From Pseudoxanthomonas japonensis (lineage in GTDB: Bacteria; Pseudomonadota; Gammaproteobacteria; Xanthomonadales; Xanthomonadaceae): a DNA stretch of 64,000 bases. Under the pieces are notes generated by a model. The model did not search any database and was not told the DNA's origin. It saw nothing but the letters and a program-made list of their open reading frames with translations. Positions 15,772-26,648 of this stretch are shown here, piece after piece. Each line of letters starts with the position of its first letter. Position 1 is the stretch's first letter. The position numbers and the translations under genes are program-made. Where the stretch lies: positions 25,267-89,266 of the forward strand of contig NZ_PDWW01000019.1 of the NCBI RefSeq assembly GCF_010093445.1, in the 5' to 3' direction.

Positions 15772-15866
15772 GTCGCGACCGAACGCCGGAATCCCCTTTA
15801 ACTTCATCGGGCAAACAGCAATCAGGCAGTTCCATTCTCGCGGTCGCGACTCACGTCGCTCCTACA
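15756..15866. repeat. REP doublet, family B, copy 1
   Basis: The 26-bp palindromic unit beginning TGTAGGAGCGACGTGAGTCG occurs at 15756-15781 and in inverse orientation at 15841-15866. The left unit contains the stop codon of the methylglyoxal-synthase gene. The right unit ends 16 bases before the benE start and contributes to its leader. Confidence 0.92.
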
Positions 15867-15882
15867 GGAACGGCAACAACGC

Positions 15883-17058
15883 ATGAGCACCCCACCCCGC
15901 CATCTACTCAAAGACCTCTCGCTCTCCGCCATCGCAGCCGGCTTCGTCACCGTGCTGGTCGGCTTCGCCAGTTCGGCGGTGATCGTATTCCAGGCGGCGC
16001 AGTCGCTGGGCGCGTCGCCGGCGGAGATCAGTTCGTGGATGTGGGCACTCGGCCTGGGCATGGGCCTGACCTGCATCGGGCTGTCGCTGCGCTACCGCAT
16101 GCCGGTGGTGACCGCATGGTCGACGCCCGGCGCCGCCATGCTGATCAGCAGCGCGGCCGGATTGCCGCTGTCGGACGCCATCGGTGCGTTCCTGCTGTCG
16201 GCGTTGCTGATCGCGGTGTGCGGTTTCTCGGGTTTCTTCGAGCGGATGATCAGCCGCATCCCGGTATCGCTGGCCTCGGGCATGCTGGCCGGCGTGCTGC
16301 TGCGCTTCGGCATCGACGCGTTCGCGGCGATGAAAACGCAGCTCGGCATGGTGCTGACGATGTTCGCGGTCTACCTGCTCGCCCGCCGGCTGCTGCCGCG
16401 CTACGCGGTGATCCTGACGCTGCTGGTAGGCATCGTCTTCGCCGCAGCGCTCGGCCTGCTGCATGTGGACGGCCTGTCGCTGCAGCTGGCGAAACCGATC
16501 TTCACCGCGCCGACTTTCTCGTTCGCCGCCATCGTCGGCATCGCGCTGCCGTTGTTCATCGTGACCATGGCCTCGCAGAACGTGCCCGGCGTGGCGGTGA
16601 TCCGCGCGTCCGGATACGCGATCCCGATCTCCCCCGTTGTCGGTTGGACCGGCGTGACCAACCTGCTGCTGGCGCCGTTCGGTGCGTTCGCGCTGAACCT
16701 GGCCGCGATCACCGCGGCGATCTGCATGGGCCGCGAGGCGCACGAGGATGCATCGCGCCGCTACGTCGCGGCGATGGCAGCCGGCGTGTTCTATCTGATC
16801 GTCGGCCTGTTCGGTGCGACGGTGGCCGCGTTGTTCGCGGCGTTCCCGAAGGAACTGATCCTCGCCATCGCCGGCATCGCCCTGCTCGGCACCATCGGCA
16901 ACAGCCTGGCCGCCGCGTTGCGCGAGGAAGCGGATCGCGAGCCGGCGCTGGTGACCTTCCTCGTCACTGCCTCCGGGCTATCGCTGGGCGGCATCGGGTC
17001 GGCATTCTGGGGGCTGGTCGCGGGTGTGGTGACGCTGCTGGTGCTGCGTCGCCGCTGA
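15883..17058 (+). CDS. benE: BenE family benzoate/H+ symporter-like transporter
   Basis: A 391-residue polytopic inner-membrane protein with about 11-12 hydrophobic segments. The sequence matches the BenE family: WSTPGAAML near residue 80, SGMLAGVLLRFG near 135, MASQNVPGV near 226 and a TGVTNLLLAPFG block near 253. The length is that of BenE. Members import benzoate with protons or have unknown aromatic substrates. No benzoate catabolic genes lie nearby, so the substrate is an open point. The start ATG follows an AGGAA that sits at the edge of the REP unit upstream. Confidence 0.88.
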   Translation: MSTPPRHLLKDLSLSAIAAGFVTVLVGFASSAVIVFQAAQSLGASPAEISSWMWALGLGMGLTCIGLSLRYRMPVVTAWSTPGAAMLISSAAGLPLSDAIGAFLLSALLIAVCGFSGFFERMISRIPVSLASGMLAGVLLRFGIDAFAAMKTQLGMVLTMFAVYLLARRLLPRYAVILTLLVGIVFAAALGLLHVDGLSLQLAKPIFTAPTFSFAAIVGIALPLFIVTMASQNVPGVAVIRASGYAIPISPVVGWTGVTNLLLAPFGAFALNLAAITAAICMGREAHEDASRRYVAAMAAGVFYLIVGLFGATVAALFAAFPKELILAIAGIALLGTIGNSLAAALREEADREPALVTFLVTASGLSLGGIGSAFWGLVAGVVTLLVLRRR

Positions 17059-17184
17059 GTCGCGTTCGTGCATTGCTCATGCAGGTGAACACGGTGTGGA
17101 GCGTTCAGTTCCAACGCGCGGGATTCACCGACCGGTGATGCGGGCGTCGGCAGGATCGGCGCTCCATCCTTGCAGGAGATTCCC

Positions 17185-17643
17185 ATGCAGACCATCCGCC
17201 TCCGCCATCGCCTGTTGACCCTGGCCACGCTGGCCGCCCTGTCCGGCGCCGCGTTCGCGCAGGCGCCCGCGCCGACCGTCGGCAAGGACGCGATGAAGGA
17301 GCCGCAGGTGCGCGCGCTGCTGGCCGAGAAGGGTTACACCAACATCGACGATCTCGATTTCGAAGACGGCATGTGGGAAACCGACGCCACCAGTGCCAAC
17401 GGCGACCGCGTCGACGTCCGCATCAATCCGGCCACCGGCGCCGTGATGGCCGAGAAGCTGGTGTCCAACCTCAGCGAAAACGACGTCAAGGCGAAGCTGG
17501 CCGCCGCCGGTTACTCCAAGATCCATGACGTCGATTTCGACGACGGCGTGTGGAAGGCCGAAGCCGAGCGTGCAGACGGTAACGATGTCGAGATCCACCT
17601 GGCCGCCAACACCGGCGAGATCATCCACGTCGAGAACGATTGA
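17185..17643 (+). CDS. Secreted protein with two PepSY-like domains
   Basis: A 152-residue exported protein with a signal peptide (LLTLATLAALSGAAFAQ, cleavage after AFA). The mature part contains two similar modules of about 55 residues. Each has the pattern LxEKGY-x-IDDLDFEDGMW...DVRINPATG: first near residues 35-95, second near 96-152 (LAAAGYSKIHDVDFDDGVW, HLAANTGEIIH). This is the PepSY fold, thought to inhibit or tune peptidases in the periplasm. The ATG at 17185 has GGAG upstream; an earlier ATG at 17170 lies before the ribosome site and is rejected. The gene ends in its own hairpin terminator. Confidence 0.85.
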   Translation: MQTIRLRHRLLTLATLAALSGAAFAQAPAPTVGKDAMKEPQVRALLAEKGYTNIDDLDFEDGMWETDATSANGDRVDVRINPATGAVMAEKLVSNLSENDVKAKLAAAGYSKIHDVDFDDGVWKAEAERADGNDVEIHLAANTGEIIHVEND

Positions 17644-17667
17644 TCGCCATTACGTCTATGCCATGAA

Positions 17668-17691
17668 GAAGGCCGCCCTCGGGCGGCCTTC
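17668..17691. terminator. Bidirectional terminator between PepSY and MFS genes
   Basis: A perfect 11-bp stem, GAAGGCCGCCC with GGGCGGCCTTC, has a two-base loop. It lies between two convergent genes. The T-runs are short on both sides, so termination may be partial. Confidence 0.75.
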
Positions 17692-17693
17692 TC

Positions 17694-18941
17694 CTATCCC
17701 GCTGTCGATGCCTGCGGTGGTCGTGCGAATCGCCATCCCACCAGCCAGCCGATGGCCAGCAGCACCGCCGCCAGCAACCACGGCGCGCCGGGCACATGGG
17801 CCGGCGCGGCTTTGCCGATGAACAGTGCGAACGTACCGGCGAACATCATCGGGCCGACGATGCCGGCCAGGCTGACCAGGCTCATCAATGCGCCCTGCAC
17901 GCGGCCCTGCACGTCGGCGCCCACCTGCTGCGTGATCAGTGCCTGCGTCGCCGGACCGGCGAGACCCCACAACGCACTGATCGGCAGTCCGATCAGGAAC
18001 ATCCAGCCGACATCGGCGGTACCGTAGATGCAGAAGCCGACCACGCCGCACGCCAGCCCGAACAGCAGTGTGCGGCGTTCACCGAATCGCGGCACGACGC
18101 GACCGACCAGGCCCGCCTGCACGATCACGCTGCATACGCCGACGGCCGCCAGCACCCACGCAACTTGCTGCTCGTTCCAGCGGTACTGGTACTCGGCGAA
18201 CAGCACGAACACGCTCGGATAGACGTAGTGCGCCAGGTTGGCGATCAGCACGACCGCGGCCAGCCCAAAGACCTGCGGATAGCGCTTCAGCAGCGCCATG
18301 GAACCGATGGGATTGGCATGGGACCAGTCGAACGTCGCTGTGCGACGCGCCTTCGGCAGCGATTCCGGCAGCACGAACCAGCCGTACAGGAAGTTCAGCA
18401 GCGCAAGCCCGGCGGCGAACCAGAACGGCAGCCGCAGGTCGATGGCACCGAGCTGGCCGCCGATGATCGGACCGATGATGAAACCCACGCCGAAGGCCGC
18501 CCCGATCATGCCGAACGCCTGCGCGCGTTTCTCCGGCGCAGTGATGTCGGCGATGTAGGCATTCGCCGTGGTGAAGCTGGCCGAGAACACGCCGGAGAAG
18601 ATGCGCGCGACCAGCAACCACGGCAGCGATTGCGCCAGTGCCATCAACACGAAGTCGATGCCCAGGCCCAGGCACGACAGCAGGATCACCGGGCGTCGTC
18701 CAAAGCGGTCCGACAGCGCGCCCTGGATCGGCGTGCACACGAACTGGATGGCGGCGAACAGCATGCCGAACGTCCCGACCCACCACGCGGCCTGCACGAA
18801 GTCGCCGCCGGTGAACTCGCGCACCAGCCCCGGCAGCACCGGAATGATCACGCCAAACGAGAGGATGTCGATCAGCACCGTGATGAAGATGAAGACCAGG
18901 GCCGCGCGACGGCCTGCGGATGCGGGAGTTTCGGCGTTCAC
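17694..18941 (-). CDS. TCR/Tet-type MFS transporter
   Basis: A roughly 415-residue major facilitator with 12 hydrophobic segments. The loop 2-3 signature GALSDRFGRRP and the fifth-helix motif IGAAFGVGFIIGPIIGG fit the drug:H+ antiporter group that includes TetA. Substrate unknown, probably a drug or metabolite exporter. Start choice is uncertain: I use the GTG at 18941, beginning VNAETPASAG just before the basic residues and first helix, as in relatives. A GTG at 18983 would add 14 residues. Neither has a clear ribosome site. The C-terminus meets the bidirectional terminator and the converging PepSY gene. Confidence 0.85.
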   Translation of the reverse strand: MNAETPASAGRRAALVFIFITVLIDILSFGVIIPVLPGLVREFTGGDFVQAAWWVGTFGMLFAAIQFVCTPIQGALSDRFGRRPVILLSCLGLGIDFVLMALAQSLPWLLVARIFSGVFSASFTTANAYIADITAPEKRAQAFGMIGAAFGVGFIIGPIIGGQLGAIDLRLPFWFAAGLALLNFLYGWFVLPESLPKARRTATFDWSHANPIGSMALLKRYPQVFGLAAVVLIANLAHYVYPSVFVLFAEYQYRWNEQQVAWVLAAVGVCSVIVQAGLVGRVVPRFGERRTLLFGLACGVVGFCIYGTADVGWMFLIGLPISALWGLAGPATQALITQQVGADVQGRVQGALMSLVSLAGIVGPMMFAGTFALFIGKAAPAHVPGAPWLLAAVLLAIGWLVGWRFARPPQASTAG

Positions 18942-19003
18942 AGGCGGCACCGGCGAGAGGTGCGCAAGTGTAGGGCATGCCACCGGCCGTGGTGGAGGCT
19001 TCT

Positions 19004-19137
19004 TGTGGGAGCGACGTCAGTCGCGATCGCAGACCATGGCGGTCCTCGATGTTCGGTATCGATGTCTGGAGCACTTCCGCACCGTTGGCACCGTGTATGG
19101 CAGCACGCGTGCGATCGCGGCTGACGTCGCTCCCACA
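19004..19137. repeat. REP doublet, family B, copy 2
   Basis: Inverted units at 19004-19029 and 19112-19137, the first beginning TGTGGGAGCGACGTCAGTCG. They differ from copy 1 at two or three palindrome-preserving positions (GTCAG for GTGAG), which suggests a subfamily. They lie between the MFS and mutarotase genes. Confidence 0.92.
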
Positions 19138-19145
19138 GGGCGGGT

Positions 19146-20012
19146 CTACAACGCGGCCACCGAGACCACCTGGCTCAACCGATGCCTCTGGCCCGGCTCC
19201 AGCTCGATCGCATCGTCGCTGGCGTTCGCGGCTTCCAGGCAGACGAAGGTCCGCCAGCCGTCGTCGGGCATGTCGCCGATGGCGGCGGCACCGGCCTCAC
19301 CCGGATTCCAGACCACCAGCGAACGGCTTCCGAACGTGTCCAGCCGGATGCGGCGACCGCCCGCCGGGTCGAGCAGGTCGAAGCGATGCCCGGTGCCGAT
19401 ATAGATGCGGTCGCTGCGGCCGGGATCGCGCGGGTCGCGCAGCGACCAGTCGCCGGACTGCACATGCGTCCCGCCGTCGTACTTGTCGTCGTAGCGCAAT
19501 CCCTCAAGACCGGTGACCGTTGCCTGGGTGACATCGGCAACGCGGAAGTAGGTGTGCAGTGCCTGTGTCAGCCGGTACGGCGCGTCGCCGCGATGCAGGG
19601 TGTCGATGCTCTGCCGCAGTTCGCGGCCGATGTGCAGCGACATCTGCAATTCCAGCGGCACGCCGTCGCGCAGCGGCAGCGCGAGTTTCAGCACGGCGGT
19701 GCCGTCGGCTTCGCGCTTCGCCTCGGTCAACGGCCAGCGCGAGATGCGTGCATGGCCGTGCTGGACGGCACCGTCCGGTTGCCCCTGCTTGCCGAAGTAT
19801 GGCCAGCAGACGGGCACGCCGCCGCGGATAGCCTTCGGTGGCAGCGATGTCGTCGGCGACACCCATAGCAGGTCATCGAAGCCGTTGGGGGTGAACGACA
19901 GCAGCTGCCCGCCATGCAGGCTGATGCGTGCGACGGAGAACGGCGTCTCCACGCGCAGCGCCTCGATGCCGCACCATGTTTCGCTGGTTACGCCGTCGGG
20001 AAGTGTGTTCAC
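19146..20012 (-). CDS. D-hexose-6-phosphate mutarotase (YeaD-like)
   Basis: A 288-residue protein of the aldose-1-epimerase-like YeaD family, which interconverts anomers of glucose-6-phosphate in the cytosol. Characteristic segments are RGGVPVCWPYFG near residue 63, HGHARISRW near 85, LHTYFRV near 152 and a late FVCLEAANA near 257. These supply the His and Glu residues used as acid-base catalysts in the family. The GTG start overlaps the stop of the transglycosylase gene upstream (GTGA), so the two are translationally coupled. No functional link between the two products is obvious. Confidence 0.9.
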   Translation of the reverse strand: MNTLPDGVTSETWCGIEALRVETPFSVARISLHGGQLLSFTPNGFDDLLWVSPTTSLPPKAIRGGVPVCWPYFGKQGQPDGAVQHGHARISRWPLTEAKREADGTAVLKLALPLRDGVPLELQMSLHIGRELRQSIDTLHRGDAPYRLTQALHTYFRVADVTQATVTGLEGLRYDDKYDGGTHVQSGDWSLRDPRDPGRSDRIYIGTGHRFDLLDPAGGRRIRLDTFGSRSLVVWNPGEAGAAAIGDMPDDGWRTFVCLEAANASDDAIELEPGQRHRLSQVVSVAAL

Positions 20013-21331
20013 GGCTTCAGGCCTTCGGGTGGCACGACCGGCGGCCCTTCCGCCTTCAGCGCCGCAAGGATCTTCGTGCCGGCGCGACCATCCGCCGGAA
20101 GCAGCCCCAAACGCTGCTGCTCAACGACGATGGCTCGCCGTGTCTGCGTCCCGATCATGCCGTCGGCACTGCCGATGGCATGGCCGCGGGCGAGCAGAAG
20201 GGTCTGCAGTTCGCGCCGCTGCGGGCGCCCGATCCCGGGATCGTCGGTCGGCCAGGCGGCGACCAGCCCCGTGCCGCCACGCAGGCGATCGGCGAGCAGC
20301 GCGATGGCCAGCGCGTAACTCTCGGCGGCGTTGTAGGAATAGATCGCGTCGTAGTTCTTGAAAACGACAAAGGCGGGACCATTGGCGCCGGTCGGCACCA
20401 GCACCGCGGCGTTGCGGTCGTCGGCCGGCAATGGCTGGCCATCGACGCGCGCGAGGCCCTGCGCCACCCATTGGGTCAGCGGCTTGCGGTTGGTGCGCCC
20501 GGCCTGCACCACGTCGGATCCGGCCGGCAGCTTCACCTCGTAGCCCCACGGCTCGCCCGTCCGCCAGCCGGACTTCACCAGGTAGTTCGCGGTCGAGGCC
20601 AGCGCATCGGGAATGCTGTCGATCAGGTTGCGCCGCCCATCGCCATCGAAGTCGACCGCGATGCGCTGGTAGGTACTGGGCATGAACTGCGTATGGCCGA
20701 ACGCGCCGGCCCAGGAACCGTTCAAGCCGTCCACGCGCACATCACCCGCCTGCAGCAGCTTCAGCGTGGTCAGGAACTCCCCGCGGAAGAACGCCTGCCG
20801 CCGGCCGAAGCACGACAGCGTGGACAGCGACACCAGCAGCGGCCGCTTGCCGAACACGCGTCCGTAGTCGCTTTCCACGCCCCACACGGCGACGACGCTG
20901 GCAGGGTCCACGCCGTAGGCCTGCGATACCCGGCCCAGCAGTTCAGCATGCGTCGTCAGCATGGTCTGCCCGTCGGCCACGCGCTGGTCGTCGACCAGTG
21001 CGGCCAGGTAATCCCATAGTGGCGTGGTGAACTCGGGTTGCGCGTCGAGCAGGTCCAGCACGCTCATGTCGGCGGCCAGGTCTTTCGTGTACGTGTCGAA
21101 GCTGGCGGTCTTGATGCCCTGCTTTTCGGCGACGCCGCGCAGGCTGGTCATGCAGGCGGCAAACACCGGATCGGGCACCGGTGTTGCGGAGGCAGGAGGT
21201 GCAGGTGCAGGTGCAGGTGCAGGTGCAGGTGCAGGTGCAGGTGCAGGTGCAGGTGCAGCCAATGGTGTTTGCGCGACGGCAGGGGCTGCGGCCATCAGCG
21301 CCAGCCAGAGAATGGATGCGTGCGAGGTCAT
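20009..21331 (-). CDS. Lytic murein transglycosylase, MltB family
   Basis: A 440-residue periplasmic enzyme that cleaves peptidoglycan between MurNAc and GlcNAc with 1,6-anhydro product. The signal peptide covers residues 1-20. A 10-fold Ala-Pro tract follows (about 26-43). The SLT domain has catalytic-type Glu151 in VWGVESDYG and the AFGHTQFMPSTY block near 208. An EF-hand-like calcium loop DFDGDG is at 225-230, as in MltB. A C-terminal peptidoglycan-binding domain (about 375-435, RRELQTLLLARGH) ends the protein. Start ATG at 21331 has GGGAGG six bases upstream. No lipobox is seen, so unlike E. coli MltB it is probably soluble. Confidence 0.92.
   Translation of the reverse strand: MTSHASILWLALMAAAPAVAQTPLAAPAPAPAPAPAPAPAPAPAPPASATPVPDPVFAACMTSLRGVAEKQGIKTASFDTYTKDLAADMSVLDLLDAQPEFTTPLWDYLAALVDDQRVADGQTMLTTHAELLGRVSQAYGVDPASVVAVWGVESDYGRVFGKRPLLVSLSTLSCFGRRQAFFRGEFLTTLKLLQAGDVRVDGLNGSWAGAFGHTQFMPSTYQRIAVDFDGDGRRNLIDSIPDALASTANYLVKSGWRTGEPWGYEVKLPAGSDVVQAGRTNRKPLTQWVAQGLARVDGQPLPADDRNAAVLVPTGANGPAFVVFKNYDAIYSYNAAESYALAIALLADRLRGGTGLVAAWPTDDPGIGRPQRRELQTLLLARGHAIGSADGMIGTQTRRAIVVEQQRLGLLPADGRAGTKILAALKAEGPPVVPPEGLKP
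21198..21257. repeat. Ten copies of a 6-bp microsatellite coding Ala-Pro
   Basis: The hexamer GGTGCA is repeated ten times without error. It is inside the transglycosylase gene on the minus strand and encodes an (Ala-Pro) linker between signal peptide and catalytic domain. Because the unit is six bases, slippage would change linker length but keep the frame. Confidence 0.95.
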
Positions 21332-21461
21332 GACGGCCTCCCTGGCCTTCGGGGGAGCGGCCACTTTGCCTTGCGAAAACAGTGAAGCCAAGCCGCATGC
21401 CAATGGTTCGCCGGGGCGTGGGCGGCCATGCACGCTGGCCAAGCCGGGTCAGGGACGCCGA

Positions 21462-21884
21462 TCAGCGAACGACGACGCGGTACTCCACCACCTCCACCGG
21501 CGGCACGGTCTCCCACGAGCGCCGATACTCCATCCGTACCGTCGCCTCGCCCGGCTTGTCCGCACGGAACCACCAGCGGGCCATCGACGATGCGCCGGGC
21601 ATCGGTGGTTGCGTGTCCATCGGCGGCGGCGTGGCCGGACCGGTGGTCCGCGACAGCACGGGCGTGCCGTCCGAGGTGAATTCCCACTGGTAGCCGGTGC
21701 TGGCGTTGGACATCAGCGCGATCTCCAGCACCTGACCCACGCGCATCGACACCGGTCCTTCGCCATGGGGCCGGACCAAGCCATCGTCCGGCAAGGTCGC
21801 CGGCGGTGGACCACCGCCGCTGGCGGGGTCGCTGGCGCAGGCCGACAGCAGCACGAACAGGCCGGGCAGCAGCAGTGATCGCAT
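21462..21884 (-). CDS. I42 (chagasin) family protease inhibitor lipoprotein
   Basis: A 140-residue exported protein with a lipobox LSAC (cysteine at residue 16). The mature domain shows the chagasin features: a strand containing SMRVGQVLEIAL, the NASTGYQWEF loop matching the NPTTGY motif, and RRSWE matching the RPW loop near the end. These loops insert into the active site of papain-like cysteine proteases. The ATG at 21884 has AGAGGA upstream; an extended frame is discarded because it would overlap the queF leader. It is divergent from queF with 69 bp between starts. Target protease unknown. Confidence 0.87.
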   Translation of the reverse strand: MRSLLLPGLFVLLSACASDPASGGGPPPATLPDDGLVRPHGEGPVSMRVGQVLEIALMSNASTGYQWEFTSDGTPVLSRTTGPATPPPMDTQPPMPGASSMARWWFRADKPGEATVRMEYRRSWETVPPVEVVEYRVVVR

Positions 21885-21953
21885 GGTCGCGTCCTCTCGG
21901 GAGACGCCGCCGTTATACACCCCGGCTTTAGGGCCCGTCCGTAAAATGGCGGC

Positions 21954-22772
21954 ATGAACAACACCCCCCAGGATTCCTCGCTGGGTCGCGAGGTCGCGTA
22001 TCCCGCGCACTACGACCCGACCCTGCTGTTCCCCATCCCGCGCCAGGGCGCGCGCGACGAGATCGGCATCGCCGCCGATGCCCTGCCCTTCATCGGACAC
22101 GACCGCTGGCACGGCTACGAGCTGAGCTGGCTGGACGCCCGCGGCAAGCCACGCGTGGCGACCGCCACACTGACCGTGCCCTGCACGTCACCCTGCCTGA
22201 TCGAATCGAAGTCCCTCAAGCTCTACCTCAACTCGCTCAACAGCACGCGCTTCAACAGCGATGCCGCCGTGCTGGAACGCATCGCCACCGACCTGTCGGC
22301 GCGCGCCGGGGCGGACGTGCAGGTGGTGTTCGGTCTGCCGCCGATGGCGGAGACGCCGGAAGGCGAGTCGATCGACGGACTGGATGTGGAAATCGACCAT
22401 TACGGTCCGCCGCGTGCCGAGTTCCTGGCCGCCGATCCGGAAGAGAGCGTCGAGGAAGTGCTGTCGTCCGAACTGCTGAAGTCCAACTGCCCGGTCACCG
22501 GCCAGCCGGACTGGGCGACCGTCATGATCCATTACCGCGGCCCGCGCATCGACCGCGTGGAATTGCTGCGCTATCTGGTCAGCTTCCGCGACCACGCCGA
22601 GTTCCATGAGCAGTGCGTCGAACGGATTTTTCACGATCTGCTGGCGCACTGCCGCCCGACCTCACTGTCGGTCGAGGCGCGCTACACGCGTCGCGGTGGC
22701 TTGGACATCAATCCGTGGCGCGCGACGGCTGACATGAATGTCCCGCTCATGAAGCGCGACCTGCGCCAATAA
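21954..22772 (+). CDS. queF: NADPH-dependent 7-cyano-7-deazaguanine reductase
   Basis: A 272-residue enzyme of the two-domain (YqcD/QueF long) type. It reduces preQ0 to preQ1 in queuosine biosynthesis. The QueF motif [13 protein letters not shown] is at residues 84-96, catalytic-type Cys179 in [11 protein letters not shown] forms the thioimide with substrate, and Asp186 follows. Length is typical. The ATG at 21954 is followed by [11 protein letters not shown]; no preQ1 riboswitch could be seen in the short leader. No other queuosine gene is close. A GTTAC-TCA-GGTAAC palindrome lies just after the stop. Confidence 0.97.
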   Translation: MNNTPQDSSLGREVAYPAHYDPTLLFPIPRQGARDEIGIAADALPFIGHDRWHGYELSWLDARGKPRVATATLTVPCTSPCLIESKSLKLYLNSLNSTRFNSDAAVLERIATDLSARAGADVQVVFGLPPMAETPEGESIDGLDVEIDHYGPPRAEFLAADPEESVEEVLSSELLKSNCPVTGQPDWATVMIHYRGPRIDRVELLRYLVSFRDHAEFHEQCVERIFHDLLAHCRPTSLSVEARYTRRGGLDINPWRATADMNVPLMKRDLRQ

Positions 22773-22879
22773 AGTTACTCAGGTAACAATAGATCCGTTT
22801 CACGCGCGCGCTATGGATTCTTAACAGGGCGCGTGCAACGCTTTGCGCATCCCACAGCCCGCCAGGAAGGGTGGATGCA

Positions 22880-23179
22880 ATGAGTACAGAAAAGAAGGCC
22901 GACTTCTCGGACGTTACAGCCAAGGTGGATTCCACTGCCGAGAAGGCTGCGGACTTCTCCGACGTCACTGCACGTGTCGACAGCACTGCTGAGATCATCG
23001 GCGAGCAGAGCTACACCATCGAAAAGGGCGACACGCTTTCCAAGATCGCTAAGACGCACTACGGCAGCGCCAATGCGTGGAAGCAGATCTTCGAAGCCAA
23101 TCGCGACACGATCGACGACCCCGACCGCATTTTCCCGGGGCAGGTCATCAAGCTGCCGCCCAAGCCTGCCGACGCCTGA
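22880..23179 (+). CDS. LysM-domain protein with a duplicated N-terminal 17-mer
   Basis: A 99-residue protein without signal peptide. The C-terminal 55 residues form a LysM domain (SYTIEKGDTLSKIAKTHYG and IFPGQVIKLP), closest in style to the end of the potassium-binding protein Kbp/YgaU of E. coli. The usual N-terminal BON domain is missing. In its place is a 17-residue unit, ADFSDVTAKVDSTAEKA, repeated once with few changes. The two DNA copies have diverged at synonymous sites. The ATG at 22880 fits the GGAAGG ribosome site; a GTG nine bases earlier is too close to it. A lipoprotein gene follows after 34 bp and may be co-transcribed. Role unknown. Confidence 0.8.
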   Translation: MSTEKKADFSDVTAKVDSTAEKAADFSDVTARVDSTAEIIGEQSYTIEKGDTLSKIAKTHYGSANAWKQIFEANRDTIDDPDRIFPGQVIKLPPKPADA

Positions 23180-23213
23180 TCGCCTCTTCACCTCATCCAC
23201 AAGGATCGAACCC

Positions 23214-23696
23214 ATGAAGCACAACCGCATTTCATACGCTCTGGCCGCCGCGCTCGTCGGCACCGTCGCGCTCGCCGGCTGCAAGAAGAAGGAAGAACCC
23301 GTTGTCGCGCCGCCGGCCGCCGTTGAGCCGGCACCCGCACCGGCTGAACCCGTACCTGCCCCGATGCCGGTCAGCGCTACCAGCGTCACCGTCGGCAATA
23401 CGGCCGCCGCCGACAAGTCCGTGGCTGCTGTGGGCATGTTCGGCGTGAAGGACAAGATCATCGTGTCGGTGAAGACCGATGCGGCGACGCCGGCCAATGC
23501 CGCGATCGACGCCAAGCTGACGTTCCAGGATGGCCAAGTAGCCGCTCAGCAGACCGCTAATGTAGTCGCCGGCGGTGCCGACACCACCAACATCGAGTTC
23601 ACCAAGGCGACCAACTGGCCTGCCGGCAAGTACAAGGTCGACGTGACCTTGAACGGCCAGCCGGTTGGCATGACGCAGGAAATCGAAGTCAAGTAA
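23214..23696 (+). CDS. Lipoprotein with C-terminal Ig-like domain, function unknown
   Basis: A 160-residue exported lipoprotein: hydrophobic signal ending LAGC with cysteine at residue 23, followed by lysines and glutamates, a Pro/Ala linker (about 30-50), and a roughly 95-residue beta-rich domain ending WPAGKYKVDVTLNGQPVGM. The final sequence is typical of immunoglobulin-like outer-membrane lipoprotein domains. It has an AAGGA-type ribosome site and its own terminator. It follows the LysM gene by 34 bp. I do not recognise a defined family. Confidence 0.78.
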   Translation: MKHNRISYALAAALVGTVALAGCKKKEEPVVAPPAAVEPAPAPAEPVPAPMPVSATSVTVGNTAAADKSVAAVGMFGVKDKIIVSVKTDAATPANAAIDAKLTFQDGQVAAQQTANVVAGGADTTNIEFTKATNWPAGKYKVDVTLNGQPVGMTQEIEVK

Positions 23697-23739
23697 TCCC
23701 GCAAGACCAAGGCTCTCTCCCACGTGTGTGGGGCAAGCT

Positions 23740-23771
23740 CGGGCGTGGAGCGATCCACGCCCGCTTTTTTT
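23740..23771 (+). terminator. Rho-independent terminator after the lipoprotein gene
   Basis: CGGGCGTGGA pairs with TCCACGCCCG around a GCGA loop, followed after one C by seven T residues. It ends the LysM-lipoprotein unit. Confidence 0.93.
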
Positions 23772-23779
23772 GCGCGTGA

Positions 23780-26182
<2,403 letters not shown>

Positions 26183-26206
26183 CGCTGATTGCTTTGCTGC
26201 CGACTC

Positions 26207-26239
26207 CAACGCCCGGTCTCGTGCCGGGCGTTGTGTTTT
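26207..26239 (+). terminator. Rho-independent terminator after icd
   Basis: CAACGCCCGG pairs with CCGGGCGTTG around a seven-base loop, followed by TGTTTT. Confidence 0.88.
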
Positions 26240-26282
26240 CGGCGACCATCGTGCGTGCCGCCGCTATCCGATGCCTCCCGCC

Positions 26283-26630
26283 ATGACCGACGCCACCGAC
26301 ATCCTGCTGTTCTCCTACGGCACCCTGCAGCTGGAAAGCGTGCAGCTCTCCTCGTTCGGCCGCCGGCTCGACGGCGAACCCGATGCGATGACCGGATACG
26401 CGCGGACGATGGTGGAGATCACCGATCCCGACGTGCTCGCCGCCAGCGGCGAACGCTTCCATCCCATCGTCAGTCCCAGCGGTGATCCGTCCGATGAAGT
26501 CGGCGGTACCGTGTTCCGCATCACCGCCGACGAACTCGCCGCGGCGGACCGCTACGAAGTCGCCGACTACACGCGGGTGCAGGTACGCCTGAAATCCGGG
26601 CGCGACGCCTGGGTCTACGTGAAGGCCTGA
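26283..26630 (+). CDS. Gamma-glutamylcyclotransferase-like (AIG2/YtfP) protein
   Basis: A 115-residue cytosolic protein of the gamma-glutamylcyclotransferase-like fold. The opening LFSYGTLQLESVQL contains the YGTL phosphate/substrate loop, and ELAAADRYEVADY near residue 90 carries the acidic residue expected for cyclotransferase activity. Members release 5-oxoproline from gamma-glutamyl amines; many have unknown substrates. Two ATG codons are possible, 26271 and 26283. Neither has a clear ribosome site. I use 26283, close to the domain start. It sits between the icd terminator and a REP doublet. Confidence 0.82.
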   Translation: MTDATDILLFSYGTLQLESVQLSSFGRRLDGEPDAMTGYARTMVEITDPDVLAASGERFHPIVSPSGDPSDEVGGTVFRITADELAAADRYEVADYTRVQVRLKSGRDAWVYVKA

Positions 26631-26648
26631 CCCCCTCGCCACAGAAGT

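Noticed and set aside
21198..21257. Phase-variable on/off switch in the transglycosylase gene
   Set aside because: The repeat unit is six bases, so slippage does not shift the frame.
22773..22879. preQ1 riboswitch or regulatory RNA near queF
   Set aside because: Only a short GTTAC-TCA-GGTAAC palindrome is visible, downstream of the gene; no aptamer-like fold was recognised.
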